NCBI RefSeq assembly: GCF_000333595.1
Contig: NZ_BADK01000748.1
Location: forward strand, 1 to 58,621
Length of the DNA: 58,621 bases
DNA from: Azospirillum sp. B506
Lineage (GTDB): Bacteria > Pseudomonadota > Alphaproteobacteria > Azospirillales > Azospirillaceae
Direction: 5' to 3'
Shown: positions 18,427-25,602 of the stretch, one piece after another
How positions within the stretch are numbered: position 1 is the first letter of the stretch
How the letters are laid out: each line of letters starts with the position of its first letter
The notes under the pieces: generated by a model
The model's database searches: none
Seen by the model: the letters and a program-made list of their open reading frames with translations, nothing else
Told to the model about the DNA's origin: nothing
Program-made: the position numbers and the translations under genes

Positions 18427-18723
18427 TCACCCCTTCTTCTTCGGGTTGGCGCCGTCGAACGGCTTCAGCGATCCCATCTCTTCGGCGCAGCCGCCGGCCT
18501 TGACCAGCTTCCAGTCGCCGCCGTCATAGGTCAGGTTGCTGTTGCCGGCGCAGGAATGCAGGCCCTTGGCATGGGCACAGCCATTTTCGCCCGGCTTGGA
18601 GATGCCATAGCATTTCTCCATGTTGGACTGCGCGGCGGCCGGGCCGGCCATCAGGGCCAGGGCACCGGCCAGGGCGCCGGCGATGGGGAGCAGGGCCAGG
18701 GTCTTGGTGGCGGTCATGGTCAT
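18427..18723 (-). CDS. bufA: BufA, bufferin precursor peptide (DUF2282)
   Basis: 98 residues with a signal peptide: two N-terminal Met, a hydrophobic stretch LLPIAGALAGALALMAG, and AAAQ as likely cleavage site near residue 31. The mature part has four cysteines in the bufferin pattern: MEKCYGIS, GENGCAHAKG, LHSCAG and GGCAEEMG. The C-terminus ends basic (NPKKKG). In characterised bufferins the two central cysteines become thiooxazole rings and the exported peptide binds copper in the periplasm. The ATG pair at the start follows AGAGGACC. bufB begins 4 bases after the stop. Confidence 0.92.
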   Translation of the reverse strand: MTMTATKTLALLPIAGALAGALALMAGPAAAQSNMEKCYGISKPGENGCAHAKGLHSCAGNSNLTYDGGDWKLVKAGGCAEEMGSLKPFDGANPKKKG

Positions 18724-18753
18724 GGTCCTCTCTTTCGGGATGGTTGACGCCGG

Positions 18754-19419
18754 TCAGGGCGCCGGTACGCGGTCGTGCAGCAGGTCGACGAGCGCCTGCG
18801 GCTCCGGGCGTTGGGTGAAGTCGGCGTCGATGGCGGCGAAGCGCACGACGCCGCTGGGCGACAGCAGGTAGGTTGCCGGGATCGGCAGCTGCCAGGGTTC
18901 TCCCGGTGGACGGCCCTGGCGGGCGTTGAGGTCGAGGCCGCGGTCGCGGTAGAGATCGCGCAGCTCGTCCGGCACGCGGTAGACGAGGCCGTAGCTGCGC
19001 GCCACCATCGCCCCCCGGTCGGACAGGATGTCGAAATCCAGCGCGTTGCGCTCCGCCAGCGTCAGGCTGTGGTCGGGCAGTTCAGGCGACACCGCCACCA
19101 GCCGGGCGCCACCGGCGGTCAGTTGCGGCAGCGCCAGCTGCATGGCCCTGAGCTGGGCGCAACAATAAGGACACCAATCGCCGCGATAGAACAGCAGGAC
19201 GACCGATCCCCGTTCCAGTGTCTCGTAAAGGGAGACCGTGCGGCCGAGCTGGTTCGGCAGGGCGAAGTCGGGAGCCTGAAGCCCCGGGCGCAGCGCCCCC
19301 AACTCGACCCCCCGCGCCTTCAGGTCGGCGATGACCCGGTCCATCATCGCCATCACCCCCGGTGGCATGGTCTTGCCGGCCTGCGCCCGGATGTTGCGGA
19401 GTTGGCGCTGAAGACGCAT
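18754..19419 (-). CDS. Peroxiredoxin-like (AhpC/TSA) protein heading the bufferin operon
   Basis: 221 residues from the ATG at 19419; the frame upstream only mirrors the divergent LysR gene. It has the thioredoxin fold of the peroxiredoxin-like family: APDFALPNQLGRTVSL, then FYRGDWCPYCCAQLRAMQLA with a CPYC active site, and VVRFAAIDADFTQRPEP at the end. A CxxC in this place implies thiol-disulphide exchange or peroxide reduction in the cytoplasm; no signal peptide is seen. Only 30 bases separate its stop from bufA, so it is probably the first gene of the same transcript. A similar protein is encoded at 24677. It is divergent from a LysR gene across a palindromic box. Confidence 0.85.
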   Translation of the reverse strand: MRLQRQLRNIRAQAGKTMPPGVMAMMDRVIADLKARGVELGALRPGLQAPDFALPNQLGRTVSLYETLERGSVVLLFYRGDWCPYCCAQLRAMQLALPQLTAGGARLVAVSPELPDHSLTLAERNALDFDILSDRGAMVARSYGLVYRVPDELRDLYRDRGLDLNARQGRPPGEPWQLPIPATYLLSPSGVVRFAAIDADFTQRPEPQALVDLLHDRVPAP

Positions 19420-19504
19420 CGGGCAATTCCCTGTCGGCGTGTCCGGTGCCCTGATCCTGTCAAAAGCCGGATTTGCGAAACATAGGGGGGCACGCACAAT
19501 ATCT

Positions 19505-19519
19505 TTGCACAGAATGCAA
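19505..19519. promoter_or_regulatory. LysR-type box between the peroxiredoxin-buf operon and its LysR gene
   Basis: TTGCACAGAATGCAA is a perfect inverted repeat (TTGCA/TGCAA around five bases) and contains T-N11-A. It lies in the divergent spacer, 42 bases ahead of the LysR start. Confidence 0.55.
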
Positions 19520-19560
19520 GAATACGCTTCGGGCAGATGGGACGGGACGCGGAGGACGGG

Positions 19561-20487
19561 ATGGATCGGCTGGATGATCTGACGGTGCTGGTCGAGGTGG
19601 TGGACAGCGGCAGCCTCTCGGCGGCGGCGGAGCGGCTCGGGCTGTCCGCGTCGGCGATCAGCCGGCGCATCGCCCAGATGGAGAACCGTCTGGGCACCCG
19701 GTTGCTGGCGCGCACGACGCGGAGGATCGCGCTGACCGATGCCGGTGCCACTTTCTGCCTGCGGGCGCGCGCCATACTGGCAGCCCTGGACGAGGCGGAA
19801 CAGTCGCTGACCGAGATGGGTGAAGAGCCGCGCGGCACGCTGCGCGTCACCATGCCGGTGATGTTCGGCCAGATGCTGGTGGCGCCGCTGCTGCCCTCCT
19901 ATCTGCGCCGCTACCCCGGCGTAACGCTGGAAGCGAGCCTGAGCGACCGCATGCAGCGGCTGGTCGACGAGGGGTTCGATCTGGCGATCCGGGCCGGGCG
20001 GCTGGTCGATTCCACCTTGATCGCCCGCCGCCTGCGGCCGTTGCGCCGGCATGTGGTGGCCAGCCCCGACTATCTGGAGCGGCGTGGCGTGCCGCGGTCG
20101 CCGGCCGATCTCGCCCGCCACGACTGCCTGACGCTGCTGTCGGGCTCCGGCCGGGCGGAGTGGGAGTTCCTGACCGGCGACCGGCGCGAGATCCTGCGTC
20201 CGGCCGGCAGCTTCCAGACCGACAGCCTGTGGCTGCTGCGCCATGCGGCGGTGGGCGGGCTGGGGCTGGCGCGGTTGGCCGACTTCATCGTCGGGGAGGA
20301 CATCCGCGCCGGCCGCCTCGTCCCGGTCCTGTCCGAACTGGAGGTGACGGACGAGGCCATCCATGCCGTCTATCCGGCAACCCGCCATGTCTCCTCGAAG
20401 GTGCGCAGCTTTATCGAGCACCTCCTCGCCGGGTTGGGCAGAGCGGAACCGGCCGACCCGGTCGGCACCTCCGGAGCCTATGGTTGA
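19561..20487 (+). CDS. LysR-family regulator, probable control of the peroxiredoxin-buf operon
   Basis: 308 residues from the ATG at 19561, preceded by CGGAGG; an upstream ATG at 19537 lacks a site. The N-terminal winged helix-turn-helix reads SGSLSAAAERLGLSASAISR and then RRIAQMENRLGTRLL, typical of LysR. The C-terminal two-lobed binding domain contains RAGRLVDSTLIARRL and GSFQTDSLWLLRHAAVGGLG, like the CrgA/AaeR group that senses small organic or redox signals. It is divergent from the peroxiredoxin-like gene, so it most likely controls that gene and the buf genes behind it. The effector is unknown. No regulatory cysteine of the OxyR kind is obvious. Confidence 0.85.
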   Translation: MDRLDDLTVLVEVVDSGSLSAAAERLGLSASAISRRIAQMENRLGTRLLARTTRRIALTDAGATFCLRARAILAALDEAEQSLTEMGEEPRGTLRVTMPVMFGQMLVAPLLPSYLRRYPGVTLEASLSDRMQRLVDEGFDLAIRAGRLVDSTLIARRLRPLRRHVVASPDYLERRGVPRSPADLARHDCLTLLSGSGRAEWEFLTGDRREILRPAGSFQTDSLWLLRHAAVGGLGLARLADFIVGEDIRAGRLVPVLSELEVTDEAIHAVYPATRHVSSKVRSFIEHLLAGLGRAEPADPVGTSGAYG

Positions 20488-20592
20488 ACCGGGCCGGCTT
20501 TTCCGGGGGAGCCGCGTCATGGGATCGGGGGCGTCGGTCAGGCTGCGCGCCCGTCCGCAGGCGTAGCGCTCAAGCCCGCCGCCGATCCCTGC

Positions 20593-21399
20593 TCACAAGG
20601 CGGCATGCTCCCTGACCGCCACCTCAAGGCGGGCCTTGAGATCGAGGAACCGCGCATCGATGGCCAGCGGGTCGTCCCGGTTGAGCGCGATCATCGCCGC
20701 CCGCGCTTCGCCGCCGCGGATCACCTCCAGCGCTTCCGCTTCGATCCCCGCCAGGATGGCCGCGGCAACGGCTTCCGCGCTCTCGCGGGTGAAGCCCAAC
20801 TCCGGACCGGCGTTGTTCGACGCCATCATCGGGGTGTCGGTGGCGCCGGGATAGACGGTCAGCACATGGACGCCCTCACCCTTCAGCTCGCGGCGCAAGG
20901 CTTCGCCGAACCGTGCCAGACCGGCCTTGGCACCGGCATAGGTGGCGTAGAATGGTGCGCCGACCAGCCCCAGGCCCGACGAAACATTCACCACCAGCCC
21001 TTCGCCGCTGGCGCGCAGCGCCGGGAGGGCGGCGCGCGTCAACAGGATGGGCGCGGTCAGGTCGACGGCGACCATCGCGAGGATGTCCTCCTCCGTGATC
21101 TGCTCCAGCCGCCCGGCGCGAACACCGCCGGCATTGTTGACCAGGATGTCGAGCCCGCCCAATGCGCCGAGCGCCCGCTCGAGCGTCTGCCGACGCCCCT
21201 CGGTGGTGGCGACATCGGCCACGATGCCGGTCACCGACGCTCCAGCCTTCCGCAAGGCCTCGACCGCCGCGGCCAGCCGGTCGGGCTGCCGGCCGGTGAT
21301 GGCAAGGGCCACTCCCTTCTCGCCCAGCGCCTGGGCGGCGGCAAAGCCGATGCCGCTGGAGCCGCCGGTGATCAGCGTGCGTTTTCCAGAGAGACTCAT
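20593..21399 (-). CDS. Short-chain dehydrogenase/reductase
   Basis: 268 residues, classical SDR. The NAD(P)-binding motif TGGSSGIGFA is at about 11-20, NNAGG at about 88-92, the catalytic Ser in VNVSSGLGLVG, and YATYAGAKAG with the YxxxK pair at about 152-156. The cofactor loop ITGRQPDRL suggests NADP preference. Homologues of this DltE-like form are often listed as oxidoreductases of unknown substrate. It lies 73 bases after an AhpD-like gene on the same strand, so the pair may form an operon under the LysR gene at 22126. Substrate not predictable. Confidence 0.88.
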   Translation of the reverse strand: MSLSGKRTLITGGSSGIGFAAAQALGEKGVALAITGRQPDRLAAAVEALRKAGASVTGIVADVATTEGRRQTLERALGALGGLDILVNNAGGVRAGRLEQITEEDILAMVAVDLTAPILLTRAALPALRASGEGLVVNVSSGLGLVGAPFYATYAGAKAGLARFGEALRRELKGEGVHVLTVYPGATDTPMMASNNAGPELGFTRESAEAVAAAILAGIEAEALEVIRGGEARAAMIALNRDDPLAIDARFLDLKARLEVAVREHAAL

Positions 21400-21472
21400 C
21401 TCAACTCCACATGGATCGATTCAGTGACGAGGCCTGTCGGGTGCGTGGCGAGAATGGCGCCCTGCCCTCATG

Positions 21473-22033
21473 TCAGGCGCCGGCGGGCTTGCTCCACTCG
21501 TTGCCCGTCATGAAGGCGTCGAGCGGCGTGTGGGTGATGTGGTTGGTGTAGTTGCTCATCACCTTGGTGGCGACGCCGAGCACCACCTCCAGGACGTTGC
21601 GGCGGGTGAAGCCGGCCGCCAGGAAGGCATCGACATCCGCGTCGGCGACCCAGCCGCGGTTGCGCACCACCAGCGTGGCGAAGCGGTGCAGCGCCTCCAG
21701 CCGGGCGTCGGGCACTTCGCTGCCGGCGCGCAGGGCGGCGATCACGTCCTCGCCCATCTTCTGCATCCGGGCGAGCGTGGTGTGGCCGGCCATGCAGTAG
21801 TGGCACTCGTTCTCGAAATTGGCGGTCAGATAGACGACCTGCTGCTCATGGGCGGTAAGCGTGGTCTTGGCGAACAGATCCCACAGCGCCGTGTAGCCGG
21901 CCAGCAGTTCCGGCGATTCCGCCATATAGGACTGCAGGTTGGGCACGAAGCCGAAAGCGGCCTTCACGCCCTCGAAAATCGGCTTTGCGGCATCCGGGGC
22001 GGTGTCGAGGGTGTGGCTGATGAACTGGGTCAT
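21473..22033 (-). CDS. Carboxymuconolactone decarboxylase/AhpD-like protein
   Basis: 186 residues from the ATG at 22033; upstream frame continues but lacks a site. The AhpD-like signature NECHYCMAGHTTLAR holds the CxxC plus His of the alkylhydroperoxidase core, at about 83-97. The remainder is all-helical, as in the CMD family. AhpD-type proteins reduce peroxiredoxin partners or act as thiol peroxidases in the cytoplasm. The neighbourhood of GST, SDR and peroxiredoxin-like genes fits an oxidant or electrophile response. It precedes the SDR gene and follows the LysR gene on the same strand. Confidence 0.85.
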   Translation of the reverse strand: MTQFISHTLDTAPDAAKPIFEGVKAAFGFVPNLQSYMAESPELLAGYTALWDLFAKTTLTAHEQQVVYLTANFENECHYCMAGHTTLARMQKMGEDVIAALRAGSEVPDARLEALHRFATLVVRNRGWVADADVDAFLAAGFTRRNVLEVVLGVATKVMSNYTNHITHTPLDAFMTGNEWSKPAGA

Positions 22034-22125
22034 GGAGGCGAGTCCTTGTTCCATCGGTTGCGTTCGATGGATCGGACCATGCCCCAGTCCCAAATTGCCG
22101 CGTAGGCGGGCTGCCCGACTAACGT

Positions 22126-23091
22126 TTATGCCTTCTGGGAATGATCCCGCTGGGAAGGGCGCCCACCCAACCCCACCACCTCCTCCGCCGCTGCTGCTGC
22201 CGCCGCACCGTCGCCGTTCACGATGGTGGCGACGAATTCCGCGAAGGCGCGCGCCTTGGTGCTGGCCAGCCGGCCGGTGGGAAACACCGCCCACAAATCG
22301 ATCGGCGGCAGCGTCCAGTCCTCCAGCACGCGCCGCACCGCCCCGTCGGCAAGCTCGGGACCGAACATCCAGTCGGACGCGACCGCCAGCCCCAGATCGG
22401 CCAGCACCGCCGCCCGGATCCCTTCCGCCGCGCTGACCCGCAGCCGGCCGCGCACCACCACCGACGCTTCGGTCCCGCCCTGCCGGAACGCCCAGCTGTT
22501 GCTGAGCTGGCTGTAGACCACCGCGTCGTGGTCGGCGAGGTCGGCCGGGGTCCGCGGCACGCCCGCGCGAGCCAGATAGGCGGGGGTCGCCACGACCGAG
22601 CGGCCACCGCTGGCGATCCGCCGCGCCACCGCAGTCGAATCCGACAGCGTGCCCATGCGCAGGGCGACGTCGATCCCTTCGGACACCAGATCGATCACCC
22701 GGTCGTCCAGGATCACCTCCATGTCCAGCTCCGGATGGCGGCTCAGGAACTCGGGCAGGCGCGGCACGATCAGCAGCCGGGCGAAGGTGGTCGCGGCGGA
22801 GATGCGCAGCCGGCCCGACAGGCCGGCCCCGGCGCCCCGCGCCTCCAGCTCCGCTTCATCGGCCTCCCGGATGGCGAGCCGGGCGCGCTCATAGAAGCGC
22901 AGTCCCGCTTCGGTGGGCGTCAGGCCATGCGTCGACCGCAGCAGCAGGCGCACCTGCAGCCGTTCCTCCAACTGTGCGATCGTCTTGGAGATGGCCGGCT
23001 GACCCACCCCGAGCTGCCGCGCCGCGCCCGAGAAGGAGCCGGTCTCCACCACCCGCACGAAGCTGGCCATCGCCTGCAATCGGTCCATCAT
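22126..23091 (-). CDS. LysR-family transcriptional regulator
   Basis: 321 residues. The N-terminal helix-turn-helix reads TGSFSGAARQLGVGQPAISK and then TIAQLEERLQVRLLLRS. The effector domain contains RLRISAATTFARLLIVPRLP and IDVALRMGTLSDSTAVARRI, as in CrgA-like LysR proteins. The C-terminal 30 residues are Ala-rich and low-complexity. It is divergent from the GST gene and lies upstream of the AhpD-like and SDR genes on its own strand, so it may control both groups. A 15-base palindrome touches its start region, suggesting autoregulation. Confidence 0.85.
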   Translation of the reverse strand: MMDRLQAMASFVRVVETGSFSGAARQLGVGQPAISKTIAQLEERLQVRLLLRSTHGLTPTEAGLRFYERARLAIREADEAELEARGAGAGLSGRLRISAATTFARLLIVPRLPEFLSRHPELDMEVILDDRVIDLVSEGIDVALRMGTLSDSTAVARRIASGGRSVVATPAYLARAGVPRTPADLADHDAVVYSQLSNSWAFRQGGTEASVVVRGRLRVSAAEGIRAAVLADLGLAVASDWMFGPELADGAVRRVLEDWTLPPIDLWAVFPTGRLASTKARAFAEFVATIVNGDGAAAAAAAEEVVGLGGRPSQRDHSQKA

Positions 23092-23092
23092 T

Positions 23093-23107
23093 ATTCCTGA
23101 CAGGAAT
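23093..23107. promoter_or_regulatory. LysR-type palindrome at the start of the LysR gene
   Basis: ATTCCTGACAGGAAT is a perfect palindrome around a central A and contains T-N11-A. On the minus strand its AGGAAT half supplies the ribosome binding sequence for the LysR gene that starts at 23091/23088, so a bound regulator would cover it. Confidence 0.6.
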
Positions 23108-23198
23108 TTCCGTTATCGCTCCAGTCGGACTGCCACCCGAAGTCTGGAATGGCGATACCTCTCCCATCGGCGACGACGCTGCAAGGGAGAAGCGAACC

Positions 23199-23822
23199 AT
23201 GATCGAACTTTATGCATTTGCGACGCCGAACAGCGTCAAGGTTCCGATCGCCTTGGAGGAGATGGGCCTCTCCTATGTCCTGAAGCCCGTCAACATCCGC
23301 CAGGGCGAACAGAAAGCCCCGGACTTCCTCGCGCTGAACCCGAACGCCAAGGTTCCGGTGCTGGTGGACGGGGCGCTGGTGCTGACGGAAAGCGCCGCCA
23401 TCCTCGTCCATCTCGCCGAGAAGACCGGCAGGCTGCTGCCGCCCGACGGTGCGGACCGCGCGCGGGTGTTCGAGCAACTGTTCTTCCACGCCTCCGCGCT
23501 CAGCCCGGCCTTCGGCAACGCGGGGTTCTTCAAGCGCCTCGCCGCCGAGCCGCAGCCGCTCGCCCAAGCGCGCTTCACCGCCGAGGCCAACCGCGTGCTC
23601 GACCGGCTCGACGCGCTGCTCGGCGAGCGCCGCTTCGTCGCCGGCGGCGACCTCACCATCGCCGACATCGCCCATTTCGGCTGGCTGTGGCGCCGCGAGT
23701 TCCCCGGCATGACGCTCGACGGCCGCCCCAACCTCGTCCGCTGGCTCGACGCCGTCGCCGCCCGGCCCGCCGTTCGACGCGCAATCGCCCGCATCGAGGC
23801 TCTGGTTCCCCAGGCCGCCTGA
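23199..23822 (+). CDS. Glutathione S-transferase family protein
   Basis: 207 residues from the ATG at 23199, preceded by AAGGGAGAAG. The thioredoxin-like N-terminal domain begins MIELYAFATPNSVKVPIALE, has NPNAKVPVLVD with the cis-Pro that binds glutathione, and TESAAILVHLAEKTG. The C-terminal helical domain includes FVAGGDLTIADIAHFGWLWR, the usual GST N-capping box. The N-terminal Ser in PNS fits beta/Nu-type GSTs, including YghU/YfcG-like disulphide-bond oxidoreductases. It is the first gene of a plus-strand set with a crotonase and a peroxiredoxin-like gene, and divergent from a LysR gene. Confidence 0.9.
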   Translation: MIELYAFATPNSVKVPIALEEMGLSYVLKPVNIRQGEQKAPDFLALNPNAKVPVLVDGALVLTESAAILVHLAEKTGRLLPPDGADRARVFEQLFFHASALSPAFGNAGFFKRLAAEPQPLAQARFTAEANRVLDRLDALLGERRFVAGGDLTIADIAHFGWLWRREFPGMTLDGRPNLVRWLDAVAARPAVRRAIARIEALVPQAA

Positions 23823-23864
23823 CACCGCCGATCCGAACCAAATCCAATGCAAGGAGTGACCCCG

Positions 23865-24635
23865 ATGGCCCGTTTCGAGAGTTACCGGACCGCCTTCGCC
23901 AATGCGCGCCTGACCCGTTCGGACAGCGGCGTTCTGGAAGTGACGCTGCACACAGACGGCGGCAAGCTCGTCTTCAACGGCCATACCCACGAGCAGTTCG
24001 TCGACCTGTTCCATCGGATCGGGTCGGACTCCGAGAACCGGGTGGTGATCCTCACCGGGTCGGGCGATGCCTTCATGGACGCCATCAGCCCCGAGGGGTT
24101 CGATTTCTTCAGCCCGCGCGGTTACGACAAGATCTTCCGCGAAGGCAAGAAAGTGCTGATGAACATCCTCGACATCGAGGTACCGGTGATCGCCGCCCTT
24201 AACGGACCGGTTCTGCTGCATTCCGAATATGCGCTGCTCGCGGACATCGTGCTGGCCACGCCGGAAACGGTCTTTCAGGACAAGCCGCACTTCGACTTCG
24301 GCATCGTTCCCGGCGACGGCGTCAACCTGCTCTGGCCGGAGGTGATCGGCAGCATCCGCGGCCGCCATTTCATCCTGACCCGCCAGGTTCTCGACGCCCA
24401 AACCGCCAAGGACTGGGGCGCCGTCAACGAGATCGTGCCGGCCGGCCAGCTGCTCGCCCGGGCGCATGAGATCGCCGAAGGACTGGCCGCCCTGCCGCCG
24501 CTCACCAGCCGCTACACGCGCATCGCGCTGACGCAGAAGCTGCGCCGGATCGTCGACGAAGGCGCCGGCTACGGCCTGGCGCTGGAAGGCATCAGCGCGG
24601 CCGAGGTCGCCCGCTCCGCCGCAGCGAACGGCTGA
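23865..24635 (+). CDS. Crotonase-superfamily protein resembling 6-oxocamphor hydrolase
   Basis: 256 residues from the ATG at 23865, chosen for AAGGAG eight bases upstream. It has the enoyl-CoA hydratase fold. The block FQDKPHFDFGIVPGDGVNLL resembles the 6-oxocamphor hydrolase segment FQDGPHFPSGIVPGDGAH, which holds catalytic His and Asp. GRHFILTRQVLDAQTAKDWG and AVNEI are also close to that enzyme. Such enzymes cleave cyclic beta-diketones by a retro-Claisen reaction without CoA. This is from memory of the family; sequence alone does not fix the substrate. It lies 42 bases after GST and 41 before the peroxiredoxin-like gene. Confidence 0.8.
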   Translation: MARFESYRTAFANARLTRSDSGVLEVTLHTDGGKLVFNGHTHEQFVDLFHRIGSDSENRVVILTGSGDAFMDAISPEGFDFFSPRGYDKIFREGKKVLMNILDIEVPVIAALNGPVLLHSEYALLADIVLATPETVFQDKPHFDFGIVPGDGVNLLWPEVIGSIRGRHFILTRQVLDAQTAKDWGAVNEIVPAGQLLARAHEIAEGLAALPPLTSRYTRIALTQKLRRIVDEGAGYGLALEGISAAEVARSAAANG

Positions 24636-24676
24636 TCCGCATTTTCCCTTCACTCCATACGACGAAGGATTTCGCC

Positions 24677-25354
24677 ATGTCGCTCCAGGACAAGCTCGAC
24701 GCCTTCAAGGCCGATTTCCAGGCGGGCAAGCCGCCCTACAGCGTCCCCCGCCCGGTGATCGAGACGATGCACCGCGCCACCGCCGAACTGATCGCCTCGG
24801 GCGCCGCCGGCCGTGCGCTCAAGGCCGGGGACAAGGCCCCCACCTTCACGCTCAACGACCCCGACGGCAAGGCCGTGTCGTCCACCGCCCTGCTGGCGGA
24901 GGGGCCGCTGGTGGTCAGCTTCTATCGCGGCGTCTGGTGCCCTTACTGCAACATGGAACTGCAGGCCTTGCAGACGGCGCTTGCGACCTTCCAGTCTCTC
25001 GGTGCAAGCTTGGTGGCCATCTCGCCGCAAACGGCCCCGAACAGCCGCAAGTCGATGCGTCAGAATGCGCTCGGCTTCCCGATCCTGTCGGACCCGCACA
25101 ACGACGTCGCCGCCGCTTTCGGCCTGCGCTTCGAGCTGCCCGATTATCTGATCGAGCTGTACAAGGGGCTGAAGAACGACCTGCCGGCGTTCAACGGCGA
25201 TGCGAGCTGGACCCTGCCGATGCCGGCCCGCTTCGTCATCGGGCAGGACGGAACGATCCTCTACGCCGAGGTCAACCCGGACTACACCCGCCGCCCCGAA
25301 CCCGAGGACATGCTGCCGGCCCTGCGCGGCGCCGGACGGACGGCGGTCGCCTGA
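24677..25354 (+). CDS. Peroxiredoxin-like (AhpC/TSA) family protein
   Basis: 225 residues. The thioredoxin-fold signature VSFYRGVWCPYCNMELQALQ has the CPYC pair, followed by VAISPQTAPNSRKS and ILSDPHNDVAAAFGLRFELP. The end is YAEVNPDYTRRPEPEDMLPA, nearly the same layout as the protein at 18754. It has no signal peptide. The family is described as redoxin or peroxiredoxin-like, with a thiol-peroxidase or disulphide exchange role likely. It is the third gene of the GST-crotonase-redoxin set, under the divergent LysR at 22126. Confidence 0.88.
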   Translation: MSLQDKLDAFKADFQAGKPPYSVPRPVIETMHRATAELIASGAAGRALKAGDKAPTFTLNDPDGKAVSSTALLAEGPLVVSFYRGVWCPYCNMELQALQTALATFQSLGASLVAISPQTAPNSRKSMRQNALGFPILSDPHNDVAAAFGLRFELPDYLIELYKGLKNDLPAFNGDASWTLPMPARFVIGQDGTILYAEVNPDYTRRPEPEDMLPALRGAGRTAVA

Positions 25355-25426
25355 TCCCTGTCGATCCACCCGCCTGTGCGACAACGCCTCCGCTCCCGAA
25401 CCGGGGCGGGGGGCTGGAGATCGACG

Positions 25427-25513
25427 ATGCACCGCAGTTTCCTGATCACCGGCGCGAGCGAGGGCATCGGCCTGGCGCTTGCGCAGCGGCTCTCCGCCGG
25501 CAAGAAGGCTGTC
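25427..25513 (+). pseudogene. Truncated short-chain dehydrogenase, N-terminus only
   Basis: From the ATG at 25427, with CTGGAG upstream, the frame reads MHRSFLITGASEGIGLALAQ and then RLSAGKKAV, a standard SDR cofactor-binding start. After about 29 residues the similarity ends and the sequence turns into unrelated DNA before the MFS gene tail. The remaining 200 or so residues of an SDR are absent. A deletion or rearrangement joined this stub to the downstream block; it would be the fourth gene of the GST set. Confidence 0.7.
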
Positions 25514-25602
25514 ATGGGCCCAAGGCCGGTCGAGGAGCCTGGTGATGAACATGCGTGCCAACGATCCTCCCCTTGTGTTGGGAATTCTTCGGCAATGCCC
25601 TC

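Noticed and set aside
18754-20520. 588-residue frame joining the peroxiredoxin-like gene with upstream sequence
   Set aside because: Everything upstream of 19419 is antisense to the LysR gene and shows no domain; the peroxiredoxin starts at the ATG at 19419.
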